NCBI GenBank assembly: GCA_029891385.1
Contig: CM057227.1
Location: forward strand, 96,415,818 to 96,479,817
Direction of reading: 5' to 3'
Length of the DNA stretch: 64,000 nt
DNA from: Erythroxylum novogranatense
Lineage: Eukaryota; Streptophyta; Magnoliopsida; Malpighiales; Erythroxylaceae
Part shown: positions 34,540 to 46,389 of the stretch, one piece after another
Layout of the letters: the number at the start of each line of letters is the position of its first letter
How positions within the stretch are numbered: the stretch's first letter is position 1
Translations under genes and position numbers: made by a program
Notes under the pieces: model-generated
What the model was told of the DNA's origin: nothing
What the model saw: only the letters and a program-made list of their open reading frames with translations
The model's database searches: none

Positions 34540-37207
34540 TGTTAGAAAAACTTACTCGATATACGAACTTATCTCATGACAATCCATAAGCACATACCAA
34601 TGTGCAATCTCTAGCTCATTTGTAGGAAGAGAAATTATTTTGCCATACCCAATTAGCTTACATTGTTGGAAGAACACTGATATGTCACTACCATCAACCA
34701 TATCATTGATTCGGTCTGGCACATTGAAGTTGGTTTCAATTCCTTTCAGATACATTGAACAGAATGTCGTGCACTCTTTAATAACATATGCTTCACAATT
34801 GACCTACGGACATGCTTTATTTCGACAAATCCTTGATGTACCTAGGAATCTTAACAAATGATTAACCATAATTAGATAGGCCACTATTTAGTTAACTTTT
34901 AAGAGTAATACGATAAATTTAAAGAATACCTCTCAATTGGATACATCCATCTATACGCAACTGGTCCACCAAGTAAGGTTTCATTTGGTAAATGAATAGC
35001 CAAATATACCATGACATCAAAGAATGCCGGTGGGTATATCATTTCAAGTTTGCACAAGATTAAAATAATCTCCTGACACATCTTCTGTACGTCATCCTTA
35101 TGCAAACTTCGTCTACAAATTCTGCGGAAGAAGTCCCCCAACTCCAGTAAAACACCTGTGACATCTTTATTCAAAAGGCCACGTGTCCCTAATGGAAGAA
35201 TGCTTTGTAACAATATATGACAATCATGAGACTTCAGCCCACTAATCTTCCTTTCATCAACTTTAACACATCTAGATATATTTGATGCATATCCATCTGG
35301 AAACTTCACCTGCTTGACAAACTCACAAAACTTCTTCTCATCCAAAGACATTGTATAGCATGCTGGAGGTTTTCCCACAATAGTTCCATCAGCAGCTCTT
35401 ATCAAGTGTAATTCTTTGTGAATATTCATATCTTCCAAATCAAGCCGAGCCTTGATTGTATCTTTGGTTTTACCTTCAACATTCATCAAAGTACTAAGTA
35501 TATTGTCACAAATATTCTTCTCTATATGCATGACATCAAGATTATGCCTTAATCTTAACTTATGCCAATATGGTAGATCAAAAAGAATTCTTTTTTATTC
35601 CAATTCAACTCTCCTTCCAATCTCCTTCTCCTCTTATTGCTGGGGTGCTTTCCATAACATATATGGTCCACATGACATAATTGATCCACCACAACATCTC
35701 CGTTTGGTAAGTTAGGTATAGATCGATGATCACTCTTGCCATCAAACTTCTTGCTTCTTCTCCATGGATGATCGTAAGGAAGAAAACGACGATGACCTAA
35801 GTAACCAATCTTACTTCTTAACTTACAAGATGGAGTGTGTGTGTTACAGACAGGGCATGCCTTATAGCCTTTTGTGCTCCACCCAGAAACAGTACCATAG
35901 GCTGGAAAGTCATTGATCGTCCACACTAAAGTTACATGCATTCGAAAATTTTTGCCCTTTACCGCATCAAATACATCAAAACCATCTTCCCATAGCTCAG
36001 TTAACTCATCTACTAGTGGTCTCATATAGACATCAATGTCTCGACCAACCGCTTTCGGACCTGGAATAACCAACGATAGCATAAAATATGACTCATCCAT
36101 ACACATCCAAGGGGGTAAATTGTTTGCTAAAAGAACAATAGGCCACACGCTATATGAAAGTGACATATTGCCATGTGGATTGAATCCATCTGTTGCTAAG
36201 CCTAGTCTCACATTACGTGGTTCTCTGGCAAACTCAGGATATAGCTCATCAAAGCTCTTCCAAGCTTCTCCATCAGAAGGATGAACCATGGTATTTTTGC
36301 CACCTTTAGGCCTATCATTATGCCAAGTCATTTGTTCAGCGGTCTTACTTGATATGAATAATCGTTGCAGTCTGGACTTTAATGGAAAGTACCGCAACAC
36401 TTTCCATGGTATCTTCTTACCCTTGCCATCATTAATTCTCCATCTTGATGTTCCACACTTGGGACAACTTTTCAAGTCCCCATACTCTTTCCAAAACAGG
36501 GAACAATCGTACTTACATGCATGTATCGACACATAACCCAAACCTAGGCTCCGTAGAAATTGATTTGCTTCATAATAGGACTTCGGCAAAGTTTCACAAT
36601 GAGGTAATACATCCCTCAATAGAGCAAGTAACATGTCAAATGACTTATTGCTCCACTTGTTGTATACTTTCAAGTGAAGCAACTTTATTAAAAAGGACAA
36701 CTTTATAAAGTTTGTACATCCGGGGTACAACTCTTCATTTGCTTTACTCAATAATTCATGAAAGCCTTGTCCTATAAAATCACCGACGCCATTAGGACGA
36801 CTCCTTCCATCTTCATCAATTGGGCAATCATTTACGAAGGTACCCACATCATAAAGCAAATCTTGCATGCCATCATCCTCCTCATCACCATCACCCTCAT
36901 TAATATCATTCCCCATCCCATCAATGTCTACATTTGCATCGTCAACCCTTTCTGCCCTAGGGATAAATCTATATTCTGTCTTTTTACCGTGTAAAACCCA
37001 ACGAGTGTATGATTGGTCCATGCCAAATCTCATTAAATGGTCACAGACATTCATTTGAGACCTAATATAACAATTCATGCAACGACTACAAGGGCATGAA
37101 ATTTCACAATCTTTGCCCTTTTTTCCCACCACAAAATTCATAAATGCTTTCACTCCATCAATGTATTCATGAGAAACCCTAACACTGTTCATCCAACTCT
37201 TATCCAT
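34540..37207 (-). pseudogene. CACTA TNP2-like transposase, one frameshift and 3' truncated
   Basis: From the ATG at 37207 a 550-codon frame encodes the Cys-rich transposase-associated domain (Cys34, 38, 40, 43, 46; His57) and an acidic stretch. The Tnp2 domain follows, with ATDGFNPHG near residue 340 and NDFPAYG near residue 435, conserved sites of the RNase H-like fold. A frameshift near 35575 in an A/T run ends it. The next frame (35531-34899) continues with DVMHIEKNICDN and the DUF4218 region (SHDCHILLQ, MYPIER). After a GT..AG intron (about 34850-34930), a further exon (34552-about 34840, GIETNFNVPDR...LEIAHWYVLMDC) ends at a GTAAG donor at about 34551. The gypsy LTR cuts in at 34495. One indel and the lost 3' exons inactivate it. 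Confidence 0.88.
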
Positions 37208-38790
37208 TGACCAAAAACTTCCTATTAATTTAACATAAACATGACAACATTATGTTATGTTAGTGGGAATTCAATTCACACATAAAGCACAAGCAACAAG
37301 TTGGAATAATAACAATAACTACATCATCACGAACAACATCTCCATCAATGCCCAAATCCCCACTATTGCCTATTATATGCAACCCTTAGTTGGAGCCATA
37401 ATAGGAAGGTTGGGCTTATGTGTAACATACACCTCAATTGTCCCATATATGTTCAAAATAATTATTAACATAATGTAAATTTTATTAGATTTGATGAAAT
37501 TTTAAGACATTAAATTTAAAACCTAGATCTCTAAAGTAATATATTTTCAAAATAATAATTAACATAATGCAAATTTAAAGAGATTTGATGAAATTTAAAG
37601 AGGTGCAATAATCATCAGCATAAACTTGAGAAAGGAATTGCTTCAAAACATGAGAATGGGAAAGTGTATACTTCTTATTTAGTCACTAGAAAGTTTTTAC
37701 ATCTTCTTTCTTTTTTTCTTTTGTAACTAGTTTTGCAGATATACTAATTTCAGTTGACATCTTCAGAAAAATTGAAAGGTTATTGTTTTGAAAGGCTGCT
37801 AAACTTTATTTCAGTTAAATGTAATTGTTAAAGGTAATTGTTAAAAGTAATATTAAGGCAATTAACTTTATTTCAGTTAAAGGTAATCGTAGCAGTAGAT
37901 AATCATAGTAGTTAGTTAGAATAAGGAGATTGCAAAGTATAGTTTACGAGTGAAGAGGGGTAGGCAGGAGATTGATAAGAATTCTCGGTAGTTTTCCAGA
38001 GATTGTATTACATTCCACAATGTCTATTTGGCTAATTGTGACTAAAGAGATTGATAAGAATAAGAAGACTAAAGATTGTATTACGAGTGGCAGTCATTAT
38101 AGTGTATGTCCAAAAGTTCTTAGGCAGTCCTAATTGAAACATAACAAATTTGGCTATTTGTGAATGGTGTTTATGTTTACATTCCACAATGTCATTTTGC
38201 TTAAGAGTTTAAACCTAAGACCTTTGATGAATAATACCAAATTGGGATAGAGGGAATAATAAGAAAAAATTTTGAATTCAAATCTATTATCTATTCTAAT
38301 CATCTTAGCTGATAATTTAAATTAAAATTTAAACATTTTAAAGAACATAAGAATAGATATGGTTTGAGATTTAAATTTTAGTAAGTCCATGTGCACTTAC
38401 TGAAATTATCAAGTATATTGAGGAAATAAGTTGCTTCATTAATAGTGGAATGATTATAAGGACTAGTTTATTAGTTATTCACAACAAGAAGATTAAATTT
38501 GAAACTATGAGCGATAAGCAATCGGTAAGAACTAGTTTATCGTTAACATCACATATCTTATTTTAAAATGAGAATCGTGGAATGTCTTATTTTAAAATGA
38601 GAATCGTGGAATGTCTTATTTAAAAAAAAATTATCTTATGTAAGGCTTCCATATATTCTTCATCCATATTGTTGCACACTATATTAACCGGCCTTTCATT
38701 CTTTATACAAACATAGTCAAATCCCATCTTAACAATCATGTTCTTCAAAGCGTTTCATAACATAATCAAGGGGAGAAGGAATAAGGCCAA
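37208..38790. other. CACTA 5' interior, AT-rich, no gene; short repeats
   Basis: No coding signal. There is a roughly 29-bp direct repeat (GTGGAATGTCTTATTTTAAAATGAG) about three times at 38545-38625. A phrase AACTTTATTTCAGTTAAA occurs twice (about 37803 and 37865). An AATTAACATAATG..AAATTT phrase is also doubled (about 37455 and 37555). Confidence 0.65.
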
Positions 38791-38799
38791 CATATTATG

Positions 38800-40090
38800 C
38801 TTCAAAGCACTAAATTGTACAGTGGTAAAGGATTAGGACAATATGAAATTAATGGCTTAAGGTTACTTTGCAAACCTATTTGGAAGAAGTTGCAAGGATA
38901 AATCAATTCCCCAAAATGTCCAAGCATCCTAAGAGGCACAATCTCCACTAAGAAGGCTTTGGAACTTACAAGGAAAGTTACTCCAAAGGCGATTAGATCT
39001 TCTACTTTCTTATTCAAACATAACAAAGCACTAGGATTAGATGACTTTAGTGCTAAATCACTTCAGTCCACTTGGAGCCTCATTGATTCTCTATTCATCA
39101 ATAATACTGTCTAAGAGTTCTTTGATGTCAAATGTCTTTTTCTGAACTAAACAAAACATTTGTCAGCCTAATTCCTAAGACTCCAATTCTAGAAAATCTT
39201 AAGGAATGCAGGCCAATTTCATGTTACGTTTTCATTTAATAACTTATCTTCAAGATAATAGCTAAGAGGGTAAAAAATACACTCAAAAGTTTCTTAAATG
39301 CTTGTGAGGGAGCATATGTTAAAGGTAGGAATATAAGAGACAATATTTACATAGCTCAAGAGTTTTCTATGGGTCACTCTAGCAACAAATCGATTAAGAT
39401 TTATGTAATTACAATTAAATTCATTAAGACTTTTCATACAATTAGTTGGGAATTCATATTAGATGTTGTCCAAGCTTTTGGTTATTTTAGAATGGATTAC
39501 TAAATGCCTAACTACGATAACCTTTATAGTGATTATAAATGGTGAGCCATCTTATTTATTCAAAGAAAATAAGGGATAAGGTAAGGGCAACCTTTGTCCC
39601 TATTTCTCTTTACTATTGATATGAAAATATTGAACAAAATCACCACCCTTTTTCAATAACAATTTGAGTTTTAAGTACCAAAATAGATGTTAGGAACTCC
39701 AAATCTCTAAACATGCTTTTACTAATGATTGACTAATACTATGAGTTGTAGATAATGAGCCATTTGACATATTGAAGAGATCCTTAATATCATTCACGGA
39801 AATATTAGGTCTAGAATATAACCTTGACAAGAGCTCTATTTACTTATCTTGCAATTAAAAATTCTGATACATGAAACTGGAACCTTAAACTCGGAATCAA
39901 TTCATTCAAATACCTAGGTGTTTGCATCTCCTCAATTTAAACCTATAGTAAGTTATATCGACAGAAGAATCAGTTCCTGAAGTAACAACTGGCTTTCCTA
40001 TGGAGAATTTAATTTAGTTATCAATCACCTACTAGTTATCCCACATGTTTTACGCCAGTTGTTCAAACAATCCCAATCACATTAAGAAAA
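38800..40090 (+). pseudogene. LINE reverse transcriptase fragment
   Basis: Piecing frames together gives the RT of an L1-like LINE in the correct order. It reads HNKALGLDDFSAKSLQ (usually K-PGPDGF, about 39015-39065), LIPKTP..NLKECRPIS (about 39170-39225), then a segment like IKFIKTFHTISWEFILDVVQAFG (about 39410-39485). RQGQPLSLFLFTIDM follows (about 39575-39625), then YNLDKSSIYL (about 39815-39845). The catalytic F/YADD box is reduced to a decayed AFTND-like stretch. Stops and shifts are frequent. No endonuclease is next to it, and no poly(A) tail or target duplication is clear. Confidence 0.75.
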
Positions 40091-40480
40091 CTACTGAACG
40101 ACTTTCGTTGAACACTTCAAAGGCAAAATGTTTAATGACTTACCTCCACCATACAAACCCAAATTAACTACTGTAATACAACACAAATCCAAATGCATTA
40201 CATATAATCAAAACAAATGCAATAACACTCTCAAAATCATATTAAACCGTCAAACACAACTTACCTCCACCAATGGTAGACACCGGCACTCCGACAGTAG
40301 CACTCCGAGAAGACAACAGCACTCCGACAACCCACGCAAACTTCAGCAACGAGAACACAAATCAACGGTCCAAGGTGGCTCGAGAGAGAGGGAAAATGTG
40401 ACAGCAGCAGGCGGGATTGACGAAAAATAACTTAGGAATGGAGGGGAACAATGTCGTTTGGGGAAGGTGGGGCTCAGTAG
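40091..40480. other. CACTA terminal interior, no gene
   Basis: Non-coding. A short ACTCCGACA phrase repeats three times at about 40288-40330. It probably holds the promoter side of the minus-strand TNP2 transcript, but no defined element is seen. Confidence 0.5.
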
Positions 40481-40779
40481 TCAAACGCAAACGACGTCGT
40501 TTGGCCTTTAAACTAAACGACGTCGTCTTGCTCGACGAAGAACTCAAACCAACAGGTCAGCCTTCCGCGACGTTTCCTCTATAAAAACGTTAAGGCTTAT
40601 TTTTCTCGACGTTTTCCTGCTAAAACTACACAAAAGGTCTAACAAATCTGCGACGTTATTGCAAAACATCGCGGAAACTCAGTAGTTTTCGTAACATTTT
40701 TAAAACATCACGAAAACTACGAACAATTCGCGACGTTTTTTCCAAAAAATGTCGCGAATTGCCCTGAATTGTTGTAGTG
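40481..40779. repeat. Right terminal and subterminal repeats of the CACTA element
   Basis: Repeated GCGACGTTTT / AACATCGCG-type motifs in both orientations, then the inverted terminus ending GTTGTAGTG. Two palindromic ACGACGTCGT cores lie at about 40490 and 40520. Confidence 0.85.
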
Positions 40780-40782
40780 ACT

Positions 40783-41497
40783 CTAGATATTCAAATATCT
40801 ATTATTATTATTTTCTTCTAATATTGATAAATTGTTTTGCTAAAATTTGTATATTAATGAAATTATCCCATCGATGAGTTTATTGTTTAGTAGGATACTT
40901 CATTAGTGAATAAATTTTTATTGAATATTATCAACTGATATAGTTTTACTATACTTTTAAAGATAATTGATGAATTAGTTGTGATATTTAATATATTTCT
41001 CTCATCTATGAATGAGTTCATTTTTTACGTTTAGTGAACTCTAACATTTAATAATCACATTTTTGTGGGTCATTTAATAAAGTTAAAAATTAACACCTTT
41101 GTTGTACATGCATACTTTGGAATAATAACAGGTGGGCTAAGATCTAGCAATAGTGAAATTTTTTTAAAATCTTGAGTCCAACTTGTAGCCCAATTGAGCT
41201 ATTGAGGCCTAATTTGGATTTATTAGACCTATTTAGGCTGAGTCAAGTCTTAAATGATTGAGTTACAATTAAAAGCCCAGCCTTTAAAATGAATATTAAA
41301 TGGTCTAAACTCGTTAAGGCCAAAAGTCTAACCATTTTAAAAATAAATTGAATATTCTATAGCCTAATTAGAGTAAATCAAGCCTAGAAGCCAACTCTTT
41401 GGAGATTTTGTGATTTAGGCAAAGACCTAAATGCTCTATTTATAAAATCAATTTTCTCCTTCTCATCTTTTCATTTTTAATATAGGAATATAAATGA
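40783..41497. other. AT-rich intergenic DNA, no gene
   Basis: I see nothing coding. 41150-41420 has repeated TAGGCC, GCCTA and AGCC strings, resembling old fold-back repeat DNA. Confidence 0.6.
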
Positions 41498-41779
41498 GCA
41501 TCTTAGATCTCATTTCCCAACCTCCATAATAAAGCTGAAAAGACAAGGAGGAGGAATTTAATTTCATAAATAAAGCATTTGGGACATTATTTAAATTAAA
41601 ATCTTCTAAACGATTGAGCTTTTGGGCTTAACTTTACTTAGTTGGTCTTTGGATCCTTTATCTTAAATATGCTTTATTATTAAAAAATGTAGTTTGGTTT
41701 AAAAATAAAGTAATATTATTTTTAATATAGTTAGCCTTTAGGCTTTAGGTCAAGATGGGTTGTTTAGCCTAAGCTTGAT
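41498..41779 (+). repeat. 0.28-kb direct repeat, left copy
   Basis: Nearly identical to 44091-44373 (AGCATCTTAGATC ... AAGCTTGAT). A truncated gypsy LTR starts directly after its last base. It is not an LTR: it has no TG..CA ends. Confidence 0.9.
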
Positions 41780-44090
41780 TGTAACATCCCATTAATAGAG
41801 GGAAGGGTTGGATGGTAAATGTGAGTGACTAATGAGAGTTAGGGATGTATTCTACATGTTCATGCATAACTTGCTACATATTTATACTTAATTGTTGCAC
41901 ATTGTACATGCATTCATGAATAATTCCGGGTATAATTGGAATGATTTGAGAATCTTGAATATTATTACATTGAAAATTTTATGGGTTAGTGAAATCTTGA
42001 TATTTTGAATTTTGGTGGAATTATTGTATTTGTATATGTTGGTGAAGTTATGGAGTATTGAGAGAGATATATTTATAGTAGGAAACAAGAAATAAATTAA
42101 ATAAAGATTTGGAGATAGTTGGGTTGTAAAGATGATTGTTGTATTGGAAAGAGGGGAACTAAATGGAGTTAGTTTCCAAAGAAACTAAGTTAGAGTTTAA
42201 GCATTAAGAAAGTGACATGTGTCACTTAGACCTTGTAATCTAGCTAGAAGTAGGTCTCTATTCCTTGAGAGTTGACAGGTTAAGTCTTGTCAAAGTCCCT
42301 TCTTCATTCTCATCTTTCTAAAACTTCTCTCTTCAAAACACAGAGTTTTCCAGCAAAATATCTTCTAAGGGACTTCTTTGTTCTTCCTTTCTTTCACCAA
42401 CCTTACTTTGCCATTTGTGTCATCTACTCTAAGGAAAAACCAGAAGCTGATCATTTCACTCAGTGAAGTACGAAAACGTGTAGAATTTAGTACTTGAAGA
42501 TTTTGGAGTTTTCAGCAGGTAAGTGTTAGAGAAATCCCTCACTGTTGGGGATTTGTGAAATAAAGTTGATAGATTACTGTCATCTGCATGAAAAAAAATG
42601 TACTTCATGTGTTTGTTCTTAAATACTGGTTAGTTGGGGAGAAATAAATTCATTTATAGTGTTAAATTAGTTTTTGAGAAAACTTTTGATGTTTGGTGAC
42701 GTAAAGTGTTGAAAGTTAGAAAGTCTGGAAAATTTCTCACTGAGTATGTTTCAGTATTTTAGCCATAACTTTTTCTTTGGTTGTCCAAACGAGATGATTC
42801 TTATTTCGGAGTAAACTAGGAATATATGGCTACAATTCGTATGAAGACATCGAATTTCAGTTCTGTCTCTAAGAATCTCAACAGTTGTCATGAAGTTGAG
42901 AACTGGGTACAGGATGTTGAGAGTTGAGCGAAAATTCATGTTCCAACTTCAGGAGGAAATTTGGACCTGATTAATATAGATTCTGGCAAAGTTGTCTTCT
43001 TGAAAGTTGTAGATAATTCTTTTATCTTTCCAACGATATAACTTTTGTAAATTTTGGACATCGGAGTCAAAAGTTATGCGTCTTATAAGTGGAGACGTTT
43101 AGATACATAAAAGCGGAACCTGAAGCGAGGATAATAAAAGGCATAAGCGAGACGATAAAAGCAGACGCAGAAAAGCAGACACATAAAACAGACGCATAAA
43201 AGCAGATGCATAAAAGCAGACGCATAAAAGTAGACGCATAAAAGTAGACGCAGAACTGAGACGCAAAAACAAGCTGTACTCTTTTGGTCATAACTTCTTC
43301 TCTAGACCTCCAAATGACCTGATTCTTGAAGAATTGGATTCCTAACATATTTATTTATCTCTACACAAAAAGCTATGGTCTTTGGTATTAAATTGGAAAT
43401 GATTGACTGAATCGAAGTAAGCGTACAGGTGGAAGGAGTATGAATTGGATATTTTACTGAATGTGTTTCAGTATTTTGATGATATCTTGGTCTATAGGAT
43501 TCCAATTGAGGTGATTCTTGATTTGTAGTGAACTAGAGTAATAGGGCTACAAATTATATGAAGGATCTGAATCTTGATACGGTCTATAAGGTGTTCAATT
43601 ACTGGATGGAAGTCGGATATAATACACTGATTTGGAGAGGAACAGTCTGAAAATGTTTGAGGTACATCTTTGGAACTACTCAACCAAATTGAGTGATTTT
43701 GGTGTTAATGGAAAGATAAAAGATAGAGGAACACTTTTCTAAGAGAAAGTAGGCTCGAATTATGCAAGTTTTACCTTTTAATTAAACATGAACAGTGGAC
43801 CCGAAAGTTAGAGTTTGGATAAAGATCTGAAATGGTTCATTGGACTATGAAATTGGATTCAAATGGTTTATGGAGGTTTAAATCCCACAGAATGAGGCTA
43901 GTTAAGTGAGTTTTGATAGTTGAATGTCTTGTGATGAAATTGATGGATTGATACCCGGGATAGTCATGAATATGCATTGTACATATTTCATCTCATTCAT
44001 GTGCATTATTAAACACTTATGATTGTTCAAAATTGTGATATATGTATATGTTATTTGTTATAGAGGAGCCACTGGAACGTCAACCTTCAA
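41780..44090 (+). mobile_element. Truncated gypsy LTR, plus orientation
   Basis: Starts TGTAACATCCCATT, the element-sense start of the gypsy LTRs in this window. Its reverse complement aligns along its length with 58739-59800 and more loosely with 55760-58633. It breaks off at TTATAGAGG...AACGTCAACC, a point matching about 55760 of the solo LTR, so about 1.3 kb of the downstream end is missing. No gag or pol follows. Confidence 0.82.
43090..43265 (+). repeat. Tandem array ATAAAAGCAGACGC in the truncated LTR
   Basis: About eight imperfect units of ATAAAAGCAGACGC, preceded by AAGCGGAACCTGAAGCGAG and GCGAGACG. On both sides lie LTR segments conserved in other gypsy LTRs here (CAAAAGTTATGCG on one side, GGTCATAACTTCTTCTCTAGACC on the other). 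Confidence 0.88.
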
Positions 44091-44373
44091 AGCATCTTAG
44101 ATCTCATTTCCCAACCTCCATAATAAAGCTGAAAAGACAAGGAGGAGGAATTTAATTTCATAAATAAAGCATTTGGGCCATTATTTAAATTAAAATCTTC
44201 TAAACGATTGAGCTTTTGGGCTTAACTTTACTTAGTTGGTCTTTGGATCCTTTATCTTAAATATGCTTTATTATTAAAAAATGTAGTTTGGTTTAAAAAT
44301 AAAGTAATATTATTTTTAATATAGTTAGCCTTTAGGCTTTAGGTCAAGATGGGTTGTTTAGCCTAAGCTTGAT
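44091..44373 (+). repeat. 0.28-kb direct repeat, right copy
   Basis: Second copy of 41498-41779. It continues past the LTR insertion point into CCTACTCTGAAG without interruption, so it represents the unoccupied site. Confidence 0.9.
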
Positions 44374-44650
44374 CCTACTCTGAAGTTCAAAAAATCTTAT
44401 AAGTAAAAATTTGAATCTAACTTGAAACTCGGTCAATTTAGACTAAGCTCATTGACTTCGAATCGAGATGAATCGGGTTAGATCGGGCTCGAGCTATTTT
44501 ATCATTTTTATCTATATTATTTTTGTTTATTATAGTTTTCATTCAACCTTAAATAATCTTCAATTCTTTCCTATTTTGAAAATTAATAAACAATATATTG
44601 AATCTCTCGTGATGAATCTAATGATCATGAAATTAGATTTAATCTTCAGA
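44374..44650. other. Intergenic DNA, no gene
   Basis: I see nothing coding. Some GAGCTCG/TCGGGC strings suggest an old fold-back repeat. Confidence 0.5.
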
Positions 44651-44729
44651 TAGGACTCGCCTGCTAAACTCATTTTTTGGGACTTTTGTTAATGATTAGA
44701 AGTTTTATGATAACTATAAGAACTCAAAT

Positions 44730-45770
44730 TGGTGTTATTTGATAATTATGAGGTATCATATGGAGGACTCTACTCCTGATAGTATTCAAAAGATTGAAAA
44801 TGCTAAGGAATATACCGAAGTCATAAAAAAGAAATACAAAAATTTCTTTAAGAATGATAATAATAAGATCTTGAGAAACCTCATTCCACTATTTATGACG
44901 GTGCTAATGGGATTGGAGATCATATTAACAAGATTGTGGTTTGCTATAAAGACTACATTGAGTGGTTCATCACGAAGACTCCCTTGTTTTAGTTTGACTC
45001 TAGTTAGTGCAGTTATAATGCTTTGAAAAATCAATGGACCATAAAAGGGATGACTATCATCTTGTCAACGAGGATGACATGAAGAAAGTAAAGGAAAGAA
45101 GTGTGGTAATGGTTATAAATCAAAACAATAATAGTTAAAAAAGGAAGCCTCTACCAAAGAATATTAATAACAATAAGCCTTTCAAGAAACAAAATAAATT
45201 CAATAATGGGAATGAATAAGGAGTGACCTTAGCTTCTAATGCTCTCAAGAATACAATTACTACCATAAGTTTAGGCACAAAAGGAAGATTGTAAGAAGCA
45301 TACAGCTAGACTAGAAAGGAAACTTTGTACCATGGTTCTATTTTGATTAGAAAACAAACTTTGTGTGGTAACTTTTACAAGCTTGATTTGGTAGATGTAT
45401 CATTTTTTATTTCTTCTCTCTTTTAATAATGATGCTACCATAAAGAGGTTGAGATTCAATGAAAAATATTCCATTATATGGTACAAGAGCCATATTTTAC
45501 AATAAATTAAAAAAATTATGAAGGACGTGTTGATTTCATAATTGACTGTCAAGATTAACACAAAACTACTTTAATTAATCCATACTACTATTTATAGGCC
45601 CTTTACTCTTGCAATTATGGGTACCTACAAATAGCTCATCAATTTAATTGAATGACTTTTCCTATTATCGTCTTGTTAAGCTCATCAATGAGAATTTTGA
45701 TTTTTTTTGAAGCATTTAAAGAAAAAGTGGAACTTCAACAATTTTACAATATATTTTTCTAATAAAGACA
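44730..45770 (+). pseudogene. Ty1/copia gag-to-integrase relic (copy B)
   Basis: Same broken copia polyprotein as at 80-1150, with the same stops, plus a 36-bp loss in the Gag part (near 44948). It includes the basic linker and the decayed integrase. Not functional. Confidence 0.7.
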
Positions 45771-46383
45771 CTAAAAGGTAATTTAGCTAGGGATCATTTA
45801 TATAAATTCACTAACAAATCATGTATAGATTTTTTATAGAAAACTCCCAAAATGTGAAATGGTGCAATTTTTTAACTTAAAAACTGAATCTATTAATTTG
45901 ATTGTTAAACTCATAATTGTTATACCCAACTGTAATTATTTTCGAGGTTAAGATAAAGTCATGGATTTTTACCTATAAAAGAATAGTTTGATTAGGAGAA
46001 AGCGAAAAATTAAATATAGTTTATTAATTAAAATAATAATGAGATAGACATTTCAAATTCATATTAAATGTCAAATTTGTGTAAAACTTTAACTAATATT
46101 TATGAATAATTTATCAAGTCTAGAAGCGTACACTCTTTTTATTTGGAAAAATCGTAGTGAATTTTAAAAAAACTCATGATCACGAATATCATATCGGAGT
46201 TGAAATTATGAAATGATGTTTTGTTAAAGATATTATAGGCAAATCAATTTTAAAAATAATTTTATATTAAAGAACTATGGAAAGTAACTTAGTTGTGTTA
46301 AATTTTAATTTTTTATCTTATTTCCTTTTTATGTTTGTTGAGAATTTTACCTCTAAATTATATCATAAATCTTCTATGATAGA

Positions 46384-46389
46384 ATAAGA
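46384..46389 (+). other. Empty Sirevirus target site in copy B
   Basis: Reads continuously GAATAAGAATCGATAC. In copy A the Sirevirus lies between ..ATAAGA and ATAGAATCGATAC. The site was therefore never occupied in B. Confidence 0.9.

Larger units (their letters stand above)
16554..40779 (-). mobile_element. CACTA (En/Spm) DNA transposon, 24 kb with nested insertions
   Basis: The ends are CACTACAAGAAAAA (16554) and, at the right, ...TTGTTGTAGTG (40779), inverted CACTAC termini. They are flanked by a 3-bp duplication ACT at 16551-16553 and 40780-40782, as expected for the superfamily. Subterminal regions are packed with GCGACGTTTT/AAAACGTCGC repeats in both orientations. Two minus-strand genes are present: TNP2-like transposase (34540-37207) and a Ptta/Transposase_24 protein (17277-19103). 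Nested material is a LINE endonuclease fragment, a gypsy chain (20781-34495) and a LINE RT fragment. TNP2 breaks off inside an intron at the gypsy chain, and its downstream exons are not found. Confidence 0.9.

Noticed and set aside
40481..40540. ACGACGTCGT palindromes as a bZIP-type promoter
   Set aside because: They lie in the CACTA subterminal repeats, whose motif is GCGACGTTTT, and are explained by that.
41498..44373. LTR retrotransposon with 0.28-kb LTRs and a 2.3-kb interior
   Set aside because: The direct repeats lack TG..CA ends, no primer site or purine tract flanks the interior, and the interior itself starts as a gypsy LTR (TGTAACATCCC).
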